Positions 1 to 8,150 are shown, counted from the stretch's first letter. The stretch is DNA of 8,327 bases from Phycisphaerales bacterium (GCA_003533825.1 DQCG01000213.1:1-8327); one strand, 5' to 3'. Made by a program: numbers and translations. The notes: generated from the sequence alone by a model not told the origin.

Positions 1-584
1 ACGCTGCCGCCGGCGCGGATATTCCTGATCTCAAAAACATGGTCAATACGAGGCCTGGCGACATAAAAAAGCATCTGGGTGATATTTGACGTATCGACCT
101 TGCCTGCATGAACGGGATAGCCCCTCATGCCGATTAATTCCAGCGGCTCGGATAGCTTCCAGGGCACGGGAAAAATCCGCACCGTCAGAGTCCCTTGTTC
201 ACCACCAGTAAGCGTAATGCTCTCGGTCACGCAGTTTTTCCTGCCGTCGGCGCCGGGATTATCGACACGGCAGCTAACGGCAATCGGCTCGTCAGAGGCG
301 TTCTTCACATCGATGGAGATATACTCGTACTCCGACAGGTCCCATTTTCCCGCCGGGGCTTTTAATGTGATTCCCGGCCACGGTTTCTTGTGGCCGGTTT
401 CGATCCGCAATCCTGCCGATGCCGCCCGCGAGACCTTCGCATCGCTCGTTATAATCGAGCCAATATCGAAATCCCTGCCAAGCTCGAAAAGAATCTGCTC
501 TGTTGCGAGCGACTTTTCGGAACCTGTCAAAGAGCAACCTAAAACAACTGCCAGAGCAGCAACAAAATTTACAGTCTTATTCAT
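1..584 (-). CDS. Partial secreted lipoprotein with agarase-type N-terminal beta-sandwich module
   Basis: The 5' end of a gene that continues past base 1; 194 codons are visible without a stop. The start ATG at 584 is preceded by AAGGA seven bases upstream. Residues 1-16 form a signal peptide ending in V-L-G-C (Cys17), a plausible lipobox with Ser at +2, so an outer-membrane-anchored lipoprotein is likely. Residues about 30-194 look like one beta-sandwich domain: WPGITLKAPAGKWDLSEYEY (69-88), then DVKN, then GMRGYP (152-157), then a DHVFEIRNIRAGG end (181-193). Such modules sit before the catalytic barrel in GH50 beta-agarases and in some planctomycete hydrolases annotated as beta-agarase or beta-galactosidase; this is pattern memory, not a search result. 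The catalytic domain lies outside the window, so the activity is unproven. It starts four bases after the preceding stop, the last gene of the visible operon. The reading frame is certain; the family is tentative. Confidence 0.8.
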   Translation of the reverse strand, partial: MNKTVNFVAALAVVLGCSLTGSEKSLATEQILFELGRDFDIGSIITSDAKVSRAASAGLRIETGHKKPWPGITLKAPAGKWDLSEYEYISIDVKNASDEPIAVSCRVDNPGADGRKNCVTESITLTGGEQGTLTVRIFPVPWKLSEPLELIGMRGYPVHAGKVDTSNITQMLFYVARPRIDHVFEIRNIRAGGS

Positions 585-588
585 CGGT

Positions 589-3500
589 TTATCCTTCCAA
601 TAACAGTATATGATACGCAAACTCTTTGCTCCGTGTCCCGAATTTTACGCGATCCGCGGTGGTTTCATATTCGACGCTGCGGATTTTTTCACCATTTTCA
701 TCCACGGCGGAGATTGATTCTACTCGCAGGCCGCCATTATTTGTCAACTTGTCGATACACACCTCAATCGTGAACGGGTCAATACCGGGCAGCGGCGTGA
801 CAACAATTAAGTTTTCCTTTTGCCGGCAGCGGAATGCTCCTTCGGTGATTACGGGACCGAAATCAATCGGCACCTTTTTTTCATTCCATCGCCCCGAGGC
901 CCGGATTTCACGCCGGCCGTCCCGGTTAAACGCCCTGGCGTTGAAATAATCGCCCGATGGCCCGCGGGATTGTTCGACGATCACGCCATCAATTCTCTCG
1001 ATGCCGGACCCAATCCGCCCGTTCCGCGCAAAGTATCCATACTGCGGCAGCGTCTTACCGGCCACATTCCAATCATCGGCGCCCCGATTGATATAAACGC
1101 GTGCGCCCGATTTCCATACGATGATTTGCTTATGGATATCGCCGCGCACAAATTCGACGCTTTCGATTTCATCGAGCACGATACTGCGGACAAAATCCTG
1201 CGCCAGCCAGTATTTCCGAACGGCGCCGCGGCCGAACGCACCACGGTCGATCATCAGGGCGTGGCCTTCGAGAATCTCGGCGCTGACGTAATCGTCGCTC
1301 TCTATGCCGTGTCCCTGCCTGTCACGCCCGCCCTGGTAGCGGCTGGAATAACCGACGCCGTGAAGGCTGAATTTATCGTGCAGCACCGCATCGAACCACG
1401 GCACCCGCTCCCAATCCTTACAGATGATTTTTATACAGAAGCTCTTGCTCTCCGGCGTAATCTGCAGGTGCTGACAATCCGAGCCGTCAAGGTAACCGGT
1501 CAGTTGATCGTGCCCCGCCTCCGATGTCATCGGCGCATTGTCACCCAGATAGTCCCGTATCCATGCGAAGGTCTCGCCCCAGCTTTTGCGGGTTTCGAGC
1601 ATCGAATGAAAATTGCCCTGCTTGTCGTAGAAATCGAAGCACGTCAGCGATGTGAACACGTCGATAAAATAGTGAGTCGGCCTTAGATTGGGCTTTATCA
1701 ATTTCATATTGCGTTTTATGAACGGCATAATACGGTCCGGCCGCCAGCGATAGCTCTGGGCATCCCGGCCCCTGTTAATCCATGCCTTCACCGGCTCGCC
1801 CTGCTCGGTAAAGCAGATGTCATCGTAGCTGTAATCGGCCGCATCAGGATAGAAATCGATATAGTTGTCATGCAAGCCCCACGGGATATCGTGCTCGCCG
1901 CAGACCGCTGCAATCCGGAGCATATCCCCGACCGTGCCGAGTTGCGGCTGCGGCGGATAAATGTCGGGCAGGCGATAGTCATATCCCCACCGCTGCCAGA
2001 CGTGCACCGTCAGCAGAGAATCCGTCAGCCCGTAGGCAATCATTCGCTTCATCGTCTCGGCGATCTCGGCGTAGCGGCCGCCCCAGATATCGAAAACAAA
2101 TCGCCCGACTTTCTTCTCGAAACCGCCGGCCCGCTGCTTGTCGTACAAAGGACGGTATTTCCGGGCACAGTCAAACGCACCTTTATCACCCGGCACAAAA
2201 GTCATAGTCGCATCGAGATGCGTGTGAAGAGAATAAATCTTCTGCCCGGGATTAACCTCCAGATAGTCCGGCGGATTATCGCATGCCACCAGCAGCGACA
2301 GTCCGCCATCGAAATCGAAGCCGACGTGGCTCGTTGACAAATTATGTCCCCCGAAACCGGCCCTGAACGCCTCCGGCTCGACGATACAATATCCATGCCC
2401 GTAGTACACGCGCGGTGCTCGCTGGTCGGCCGGGCCCGCCGCGAAGTCCGTAATCCGCTTCGGGCAAGCAACCTTAATCCGCAGACCGCCCTTCTCGGAC
2501 CAGATCCGCGTCACGAGTTCGACATCCCGCCCCTCGACCTGAAGAAGCTGCCTGCAGGTCAGAACCTGATTTTCGTGCCGCCATGTCCCGGCTCCCCTGC
2601 CAAGCGTGGAGGTTTCCCTGCCGAGGATTGTGAGCTTAAGGCCGTCGAACACAACGCATTTATCATCGTTGCCGATAGCGATCATCGCATCGACCGGCCC
2701 CTGTTCGGACGGGATAACCGCCGCACGGTATCGCCCATCAAGATTAAGAAGAAAGCCCCGGCCGTTACCTGTTTTTACCAGCGTCCTTGCCGACCGGCGC
2801 AAGGCTTCTCTTTCGGCTTTCGTGATGGACTCGGGCAGTTCACCCGCGACGACCATCGGCTCGCCCCAAAAGGACGAATCACATGTCGTATTGCGTTTAG
2901 GCCCCGGGTGGCTTTCCAGCCGCAGCAGTATCCGCTTTCCTGCGAACCTGCTCAAATCCACCTGGGCATCCAGCCATTTTTTGCTGTCAGTGTGACGCTC
3001 GAAGAGTTTCTCGCCATCGGCCCAGACGCGAAATGTCACGCCGTCGCTTGCGGGCTCGGTGTCTGAATGATCCCGGATGGCATTGGCGAAAACCAGCTTA
3101 ATCGGAATCGAATCCGGCAACTGCAGCGAATACTCGGCGAAGATTGTTCCACCGCCCGGCTTCCAGGGCGGATGCATTACTAACGCGTTTTTTGTCGCGC
3201 CGCGGGTAATGGTGCCGTAAGAAAGATTGGCGGACGATTCAATGGAGGAACCCTGCCAGCCGACCGGCATATAAACCAGAGGCTTATCGTAATAGCTCCA
3301 TGCCACCCGGTGCGTCCGAAGCAGCCGGAGTGGCAATGCGCCGTTATCCGGTACCACATTTACCGGCATCTGCGGCGGCTGCCCGGATGAAGTGGCCGGC
3401 TTCTCGAAATTCGACTCGAATATCTGCACTGCGTGTGCCGTGACAGTCAGGCCTTCGTGCCGAAAATCGGCATATATATGAACCGGATATAACGCCGAAC

Positions 3501-3822
3501 ACGCTCCTTCTCCTGCAGCTATCCGAAAAGTCGTCTTGGCCTTCTTACCCGGAGAGACAGTGACGTTTATCGCCTCCTTTCCTACTGCATACCATTCATC
3601 CACAAGATCGGCTATCCGCAAGTGGACTTTCAGCGAAGATTGACCTTTGTTGCCGACGGCAACTTCCACTTCCCGCGGCGCGTTCAACATCGTCACATCC
3701 GTAATGTCACTGATTCTCAGTTCCAGCGGCCCTTCGTTGACAATATGCCCGTTGAACGCAAACGCAGTGCAGGCAGCCGACAAAAGAAACGATACGAATC
3801 CGACACAATGAGTTTTTGACAT
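589..3822 (-). CDS. Secreted multidomain glycoside hydrolase, GH101 / DUF5696-like
   Basis: A 1077-residue protein. Residues 1-22 are a signal peptide (cleavage likely after AFA; a lipoprotein at Cys18 is less likely). Domains: Ig-like beta-sandwich about 30-138; NPCBM-like jelly roll about 226-328, with SDGVTFRVWADGEKLF, then DLSRFAGKRILLRLESHPGP; a large beta-rich region about 340-560; a TIM-barrel-like catalytic region about 573-850; and a C-terminal beta-sandwich about 855-1077 containing GARVYINRGADDW. The barrel carries GLHDNYIDFYPD (649-660), YFIDVFTS with Asp721, and MTSEAGHD with Glu768. These match by position the Asp nucleophile and Glu acid/base of GH101 endo-alpha-N-acetylgalactosaminidases and the DUF5696 relatives. 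The 47-residue spacing exceeds that of the pneumococcal GH101 (about 32), so this is probably a related but distinct family. An alpha-linked glycoside substrate is inferred; which sugar is unknown. The start at 3822 is chosen over the ATG at 3828 because AGGAG is 8 bases from the former and only 2 from the latter. Confidence 0.8.
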   Translation of the reverse strand: MSKTHCVGFVSFLLSAACTAFAFNGHIVNEGPLELRISDITDVTMLNAPREVEVAVGNKGQSSLKVHLRIADLVDEWYAVGKEAINVTVSPGKKAKTTFRIAAGEGACSALYPVHIYADFRHEGLTVTAHAVQIFESNFEKPATSSGQPPQMPVNVVPDNGALPLRLLRTHRVAWSYYDKPLVYMPVGWQGSSIESSANLSYGTITRGATKNALVMHPPWKPGGGTIFAEYSLQLPDSIPIKLVFANAIRDHSDTEPASDGVTFRVWADGEKLFERHTDSKKWLDAQVDLSRFAGKRILLRLESHPGPKRNTTCDSSFWGEPMVVAGELPESITKAEREALRRSARTLVKTGNGRGFLLNLDGRYRAAVIPSEQGPVDAMIAIGNDDKCVVFDGLKLTILGRETSTLGRGAGTWRHENQVLTCRQLLQVEGRDVELVTRIWSEKGGLRIKVACPKRITDFAAGPADQRAPRVYYGHGYCIVEPEAFRAGFGGHNLSTSHVGFDFDGGLSLLVACDNPPDYLEVNPGQKIYSLHTHLDATMTFVPGDKGAFDCARKYRPLYDKQRAGGFEKKVGRFVFDIWGGRYAEIAETMKRMIAYGLTDSLLTVHVWQRWGYDYRLPDIYPPQPQLGTVGDMLRIAAVCGEHDIPWGLHDNYIDFYPDAADYSYDDICFTEQGEPVKAWINRGRDAQSYRWRPDRIMPFIKRNMKLIKPNLRPTHYFIDVFTSLTCFDFYDKQGNFHSMLETRKSWGETFAWIRDYLGDNAPMTSEAGHDQLTGYLDGSDCQHLQITPESKSFCIKIICKDWERVPWFDAVLHDKFSLHGVGYSSRYQGGRDRQGHGIESDDYVSAEILEGHALMIDRGAFGRGAVRKYWLAQDFVRSIVLDEIESVEFVRGDIHKQIIVWKSGARVYINRGADDWNVAGKTLPQYGYFARNGRIGSGIERIDGVIVEQSRGPSGDYFNARAFNRDGRREIRASGRWNEKKVPIDFGPVITEGAFRCRQKENLIVVTPLPGIDPFTIEVCIDKLTNNGGLRVESISAVDENGEKIRSVEYETTADRVKFGTRSKEFAYHILLLEG
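592..596 (-). promoter_or_regulatory. Ribosome binding site of the partial lipoprotein gene, inside the upstream gene
   Basis: AAGGA is formed by the last two sense codons (Glu-Gly) of the GH101-like gene, directly before its TAA stop, and lies 7 bases from ATG 584. The terminating ribosome covers this site, so coupled translation is likely. Confidence 0.75.
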
Positions 3823-3830
3823 GACCATCT

Positions 3831-3835
3831 CTCCT
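3831..3835 (-). promoter_or_regulatory. Ribosome binding site of the GH101-like gene, overlapping the upstream stop
   Basis: AGGAG shares bases with the TAG stop of the PL2-like gene (3836-3834). It stands 8 bases from ATG 3822 and 2 bases from ATG 3828, which decides for the inner start. The overlap suggests translational coupling of the two genes. Confidence 0.75.
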
Positions 3836-5480
3836 ACGGGATTATCCGGCTGTATATGACGCTATTGTCGTACGTTCTGCCTTTACCATCATGGGGACAG
3901 TGAAAAAACGATGTGCTCGGCCAGACCCTCGGCACGGTCGCCGGCTTTCTCTTGAGAGCACAATGCAAATGCAGCAGCACCAGCGGCTCCAAGGCGTCAA
4001 ATTTCGTGTAAAGATGCTTCCGGCTTCTCACAAAAAAACCTTCATGAAAATAGTTCGTTACAATATTGTCACCAATCTTTCTCGCCAGGTTCAAATAGGC
4101 GGATTTTCCTGTTTTCCTGTGGAGTTCGAGAAACCCGAGAAGAGCGGCATAGGCTGCACAACGCGTATGATCCGGAAGGTGCGGCTCGTCCCCGGCCGTC
4201 ACCCCGATGTCGCCGAGATCGTTTCCACGCACGATACTCCGCGCCATCTCCCACATGAAGGCGTCGTCCGTCCTCCGAGAGGCCAGGGCATACGTCCAGA
4301 AATCCATCGGCCCGGCACGCCCCGCCTTAAGAACCCTGCCCTTCGGCCCGAAATATCCGTCCTTCTTACATACATAGCCTTCCATGCTGGTGCCGTCCGT
4401 CAGCATTGGGATGAATGAGTTATCCTTCTTACGATACGCGACCTTGCCCCAGGCGGTCAGTTCCTCAAGCGCCCATTGGGTATAATCTATGCCTTCGTCA
4501 CCCAAAACTTCTCCCAGCAGGAACTGACAGATCTGAGGCCTTACCGCGGGTGTGTTGCCGTAGCACGGAAACAGCGTTCCTTCGACGACAAAATGCCCCT
4601 TGAAATCGTCGCCGTACTGATATTGGGCGCGGTCTCCCCGGATGCTTGGACCGTTGCACCAGGCCGTCTTGCTCTGATTGAACTGGTAGCCGCCGATTCC
4701 TGTCTTGGGGTTTCGCGTCTCGACATATCTGTAGGCAAGGCGCTTGCTCCAGATGAGCGGCGCCTTCTCGCCGGACAGTCCTGACAGCATCGCCCCGGCG
4801 TAGAACAAGTCGCTGCCGGTATTAAGGAATGACAGACCCGTGCCCCAGAAGAAGACCGGCCCGCCTTCATATTCATTGGCCCACGGATTGCCGAATTGCT
4901 TCTTCGGACTGCCGTGCCGGTTCATCTCAAGATTCGACCAATTCAGGATATGTGCCGCCCAGAATGTCTCCAGAAATTGCCTGGTTGCTTGTGGATTGAC
5001 CTGCCACATCAGCCCGTAGTACGGATAATGGCATTTCAGCTCGTGCGAGTACTGCTCCATGCAAAGTGCATCGGCCTGGGCATCGTAGGCAATGTGTCCG
5101 CCCCAATGCAGCAATCCGTTGGGACTCCGTAAATTGGCGAACGCATACTCAATAGCCTCCACGGCAGTCCGGCGATACTTCGCATCATCCGTCAGCGCCG
5201 TCAAACCAACCAGCACACGGAACAGGTTCTGCTGGCTCGCCAGATTGGATAGAATCCATACCTTGCCGTCCCTCTTCCATTTCACCGGCTCGTAGGTATA
5301 GATGTTCAGCCCATCGACGAACAAGGGCGTATGTTTGGGTCCATACGTGTCTTTGCCGTACTTGAGGACGTTATCAGCAAACGTCTGCACGGCAGAAACA
5401 TACTTGTCCTCATTACCGGCAAATGCTGCTGCGGTCGTTAATAAAATCAGCAGCGTAATTAAACTTCTCGAAATCTTCAT
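3834..5480 (-). CDS. Secreted polysaccharide lyase, family PL2 (pectate lyase)-like
   Basis: A 548-residue protein. Residues 1-21 are a classic signal peptide (two positive charges, LITLLILLTTAAAFA, cleavage before Gly22), so it acts in the periplasm or outside. The body is helix-rich with repeated aromatic and Gly turns, as in an alpha/alpha barrel. SNLASQQNLFRVLVGL (78-93), HWGGH (His129), HELK (His146-Glu147), PYYGLMWQVNPQATRQFL and NMNRHG-like EMNRHG (Arg188-His189) resemble PL2 exo-pectate lyases. In the Yersinia enzyme, as remembered, His109, Glu130 and His172 bind Mn2+ and Arg171 is the base. Here the Glu-to-Arg distance is also 41 and Arg-His are adjacent, while the first His is three residues closer. 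The expected reaction is beta-elimination of a uronate polymer or oligomer. The length is close to that of PL2. The C-terminus carries an unexplained HCPHDG segment (527-532). ATG at 5480 is preferred to GTG at 5489 because AAAGGTG ends 6 bases before the ATG and overlaps the GTG. The exact substrate (pectate or another uronan) is open. Confidence 0.75.
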   Translation of the reverse strand: MKISRSLITLLILLTTAAAFAGNEDKYVSAVQTFADNVLKYGKDTYGPKHTPLFVDGLNIYTYEPVKWKRDGKVWILSNLASQQNLFRVLVGLTALTDDAKYRRTAVEAIEYAFANLRSPNGLLHWGGHIAYDAQADALCMEQYSHELKCHYPYYGLMWQVNPQATRQFLETFWAAHILNWSNLEMNRHGSPKKQFGNPWANEYEGGPVFFWGTGLSFLNTGSDLFYAGAMLSGLSGEKAPLIWSKRLAYRYVETRNPKTGIGGYQFNQSKTAWCNGPSIRGDRAQYQYGDDFKGHFVVEGTLFPCYGNTPAVRPQICQFLLGEVLGDEGIDYTQWALEELTAWGKVAYRKKDNSFIPMLTDGTSMEGYVCKKDGYFGPKGRVLKAGRAGPMDFWTYALASRRTDDAFMWEMARSIVRGNDLGDIGVTAGDEPHLPDHTRCAAYAALLGFLELHRKTGKSAYLNLARKIGDNIVTNYFHEGFFVRSRKHLYTKFDALEPLVLLHLHCALKRKPATVPRVWPSTSFFHCPHDGKGRTYDNSVIYSRIIP

Positions 5481-5486
5481 TATAAA

Positions 5487-5493
5487 CACCTTT
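5487..5493 (-). promoter_or_regulatory. Ribosome binding site of the PL2-like gene
   Basis: AAAGGTG ends six bases before ATG 5480. The GTG within it (5489) would be an in-frame alternative start but would have no room for its own binding site, so the ATG is preferred. The site lies in the 37-base gap after the GH-A stop codon. Confidence 0.65.
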
Positions 5494-5517
5494 CGTTGTA
5501 TGAATATCCATTATCAC

Positions 5518-8130
5518 CTACCGTGTCAGAAGATACCACATGGTTTCGTACTGCGGCGAAAGTCGCAGCAGGCCCTTGCCAGACCTGTCCGAAGCAGGCA
5601 CATTTCCGCCCGGCATCCCATCTGCTCCGAGCGCCTGGCATTTCCAGCGGCCTTCCGGCAGAATCAGGACCGCCTCGACGGCCTCTATCTGCACAGGAGA
5701 CTCGCCCCAGTCACGGCCGACCGTTCGGCGGTCATCGGAGAATATCATGCCCGTATTCTCGCATCGGCCGCAGGCAGTTACCAGAATCTTTCGGCTTTCA
5801 TTTATAGCAGCATCGTCGAGTGCCGTAACCGTCATTGTGACAAAACCCGGGGATGTCACGGATATCCGCCCTTCTGTCGACGCTTCATACCGGCTCGCGT
5901 GACCGGCAAAGGCCCATGCGGACGATCCCCACGCCGCGTAGAATCCGCGGCCATGTTCGACAAACCAGTTCAGCACGGGATCCGAACCATCCGCGTCTTT
6001 CGAGACACTCCGGCCGGAAAAAGCAGAAACGTATTGAGTCTTCAGCATTTCGTAGCGGGCAATCTGCGATCTCTCAGCCAAAACGTCGAACATGTCACTA
6101 CCATGTTTGAGATGCAGATTCGCCAGCGATGAAAGCATTTCTCCGGGGCCGGTCAACGGAATCAGCGAGATTCCGCTCAACGGCTGAATTCCGCCATGGC
6201 GAAAGATAGCCGTCCCGGCACGCATGAAACCCCACTTGGCGGGATTCGTGTCTATATCGAAATAGCTGTTCATGTACTCACGATTCCAATCGTCGGAGCT
6301 GTGACTATACGTGTAAAGCCATATTCCATCCCAATCCTGGGCGGCGGCGAAGGAAGCAATCAAAGGAACGCACTCGGCCTGCGAGTCGAGCGGGGCGGGA
6401 TGATTGTACTCGCTCAGCGTGAACGGTTTGCCGCCCAGGCGCTTCGCAGCCAGATTGAAGACGGTGGCCTCGTCGGGGTAATCCGTCATGGGCTTCTGGT
6501 CGATAAGCCAGTTGCCGGCGTCCCAGGGCTGGCCCGGAAAACGCGGATGCTGCCAGTACGCGTGAGTATCGATGAAGTCCATGTCACTCTGTGTATAAAG
6601 CCCCAGCGGCCCGAAGACAATCGTACCGGTGACAAGTGCCCCGGAGCCGAGACCGTTTTTGATGAAGTTCCGAATGCCGTCGAAATAACTCTTTTCCGTC
6701 TCGGCGAGAAAAAGCATCCGGTCGGTCGCCCGCTGAGGGCTTTCATTATCGGCAAACAATGAAACGCTGCCGGCATCGAGATTTTCACCTTCGGCCAGGC
6801 CCATTCTGCCGCCGGGACGGAACTGGACATTCGCAAGGTACACCGGGCCTGTGCTTCCGCTGAAAGCAAAGTTAACGCGGGCGTTATTTTCATCGGCAGT
6901 GGGCACAAAACCGAAGCTGAAAGTCTGCCATTGATTAGTCAATTCCGCCTGCCTTGACAGTCCGAGATTTCCCCAGGGGCTTGCCGCCTGGCCGACGTTG
7001 CAGCTCAATTCTCTCTGCCGGTCGCTCGCTGCCTCGAAAATCACCGTGTAATACTGCCACGCCGCGACCGAAATCCCGCCCTGGTTCAACTGCAGGTGCC
7101 ACTGCGCATCGTCAGCTTTTGCGATCTCGATAAACAGCGCATCTTTCGAGCGATATTGACGCCGGGAGAGTGAAGTCTGGCAGCCCTCATGCTGCTCCAG
7201 GCGCCAGTTATTCGGGACAGACCCGGCCGGACCTGTAATTTGCAAATCACTGTTGCTTAAAAGGTTCTCTCCAAGCTGCTGGACGCCCTCGGACCATGAC
7301 TCGCGCAGCTTCTCGTTCGAGCCATAGCGATTTACGAGCCAGGCATTGAACTGCTTCTGCAGAATATCCGCATAGTAGGTCGGCAGTGTTCGCAGAGTTT
7401 CGTCGCTGGACCACATGAAAAAACTGTTCTCGTTGGTTATCTCGACAATCGCCACCGCCGGATCGTCGGCGTAACGGATCCCGCGGTACGGATTAACATG
7501 GCTCAGCATTTGACGGGCATATTTTTTCTGGGCATCGACCAGCTCCGGCGTGAAAATATTGGTAATCTTGTCATATCCACGGTTCGTATCGGGCAGCCCA
7601 ATGTACTCGCTGTGTTCCCGGCCGACGTGCAGGTTGAGATTGACGCAGATGCCGTGAAGGGCAAGCTGATTGATAAAAAAGTCCAGCCTGTCCAGCGCCT
7701 CGGGATCGATGTCTTTACCGTCGGCGGCGTTCCAGATACCTCGTGGCCACCGTGACGTATCAAGATGATGACATCGGACGCTGTTGACACCGGCGAAAGC
7801 CAGCCGGGCGGCGACAAACGGGGCATCCTCGTGCGTGGGCAGATTCGCCCCGAAGGAGAGATTCATGCCCCAGAGGCGAATCCGCTTTCCGGCGCGATAG
7901 AAATGGCCGCCATCCGCCAGCAGGCGGTCACTATTGATTAGAATCGGCTCGTAAGACGTTACAGCAATCGGCGAGTTAACGTCGGGCCTGGCTGGAATCA
8001 TAAAAGGAACGAATTCCGCCGCCGCCCTGCTGCAGTAAAGAGTGCAAATTAGTGTAAAAACAATAATTCGCTTTACGTTGTTAATATAAATGATTCTACG
8101 GATTTTTGTACAGTATTTCCTGAGTCTCAT
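5518..8130 (-). CDS. Secreted clan GH-A glycoside hydrolase with an inserted CBM4/9-like module
   Basis: An 870-residue protein, first gene of the operon. A long basic N-terminus followed by a hydrophobic stretch (about 21-34) and AAA before Glu39 forms the signal peptide. The barrel begins about residue 60 with KRIRLWGMNLSFGANLPTHEDA, then GVNSVRCHHLD (114-124), NLNLHVGREH and IVEITNENS (228-236), giving Glu234 as acid/base. Residues about 285-440 begin ENLLSNSDLQI and look like a CBM4/9 jelly roll inserted in the barrel. The barrel then resumes with DFIDTHAYW (518-526, His523) and GKPFTLSEYNHP with Glu574 as nucleophile, then GIWLYTYSHSSDDW. Residues about 650-870 are a beta-sandwich tail. 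This layout matches planctomycete and verrucomicrobial proteins annotated as cellulase- or GH5-like with a carbohydrate-binding domain; I cannot assign a CAZy family. The retaining beta-glycosidase mechanism follows from the GH-A clan; the substrate is unknown. The start is supported by GAGGAG six bases upstream; there is no other Met until 44. Confidence 0.82.
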   Translation of the reverse strand: MRLRKYCTKIRRIIYINNVKRIIVFTLICTLYCSRAAAEFVPFMIPARPDVNSPIAVTSYEPILINSDRLLADGGHFYRAGKRIRLWGMNLSFGANLPTHEDAPFVAARLAFAGVNSVRCHHLDTSRWPRGIWNAADGKDIDPEALDRLDFFINQLALHGICVNLNLHVGREHSEYIGLPDTNRGYDKITNIFTPELVDAQKKYARQMLSHVNPYRGIRYADDPAVAIVEITNENSFFMWSSDETLRTLPTYYADILQKQFNAWLVNRYGSNEKLRESWSEGVQQLGENLLSNSDLQITGPAGSVPNNWRLEQHEGCQTSLSRRQYRSKDALFIEIAKADDAQWHLQLNQGGISVAAWQYYTVIFEAASDRQRELSCNVGQAASPWGNLGLSRQAELTNQWQTFSFGFVPTADENNARVNFAFSGSTGPVYLANVQFRPGGRMGLAEGENLDAGSVSLFADNESPQRATDRMLFLAETEKSYFDGIRNFIKNGLGSGALVTGTIVFGPLGLYTQSDMDFIDTHAYWQHPRFPGQPWDAGNWLIDQKPMTDYPDEATVFNLAAKRLGGKPFTLSEYNHPAPLDSQAECVPLIASFAAAQDWDGIWLYTYSHSSDDWNREYMNSYFDIDTNPAKWGFMRAGTAIFRHGGIQPLSGISLIPLTGPGEMLSSLANLHLKHGSDMFDVLAERSQIARYEMLKTQYVSAFSGRSVSKDADGSDPVLNWFVEHGRGFYAAWGSSAWAFAGHASRYEASTEGRISVTSPGFVTMTVTALDDAAINESRKILVTACGRCENTGMIFSDDRRTVGRDWGESPVQIEAVEAVLILPEGRWKCQALGADGMPGGNVPASDRSGKGLLRLSPQYETMWYLLTR

Positions 8131-8136
8131 AGTTGT

Positions 8137-8142
8137 CTCCTC
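8137..8142 (-). promoter_or_regulatory. Ribosome binding site of the GH-A gene
   Basis: GAGGAG ends six bases before the ATG at 8130. It is the strongest Shine-Dalgarno match in the window and fixes the start despite the unusually long, basic signal-peptide n-region. Confidence 0.8.
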
Positions 8143-8150
8143 TTTTTAGA

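Noticed and set aside
127..603. Plus-strand open frame of 158 codons near the left end
   Set aside because: It is antisense to the lipoprotein gene, whose frame has a signal peptide, a lipobox, a binding site and a coherent beta-sandwich sequence.
820..1686. Long plus-strand open frame of 288 codons opposite the GH101-like gene
   Set aside because: It lies wholly antisense to a better-supported gene, its translation has no recognisable domain, and it has no binding site; other long plus-strand frames (2344-3066, 5302-6132, 6196-6762) are rejected for the same reasons.
3823..3828. ATG at 3828 as start of the GH101-like gene
   Set aside because: Only two bases separate it from AGGAG; the ATG at 3822 has optimal spacing and leaves a normal signal peptide.
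5481..5489. GTG at 5489 as start of the PL2-like gene
   Set aside because: The GTG is part of the likely ribosome binding site itself; ATG 5480 gives a cleaner signal peptide.
5481..5517. Internal promoter or attenuator in the 37-base gap
   Set aside because: No stem-loop with a T run and no paired -35/-10 boxes are evident; it only holds the ribosome binding site.
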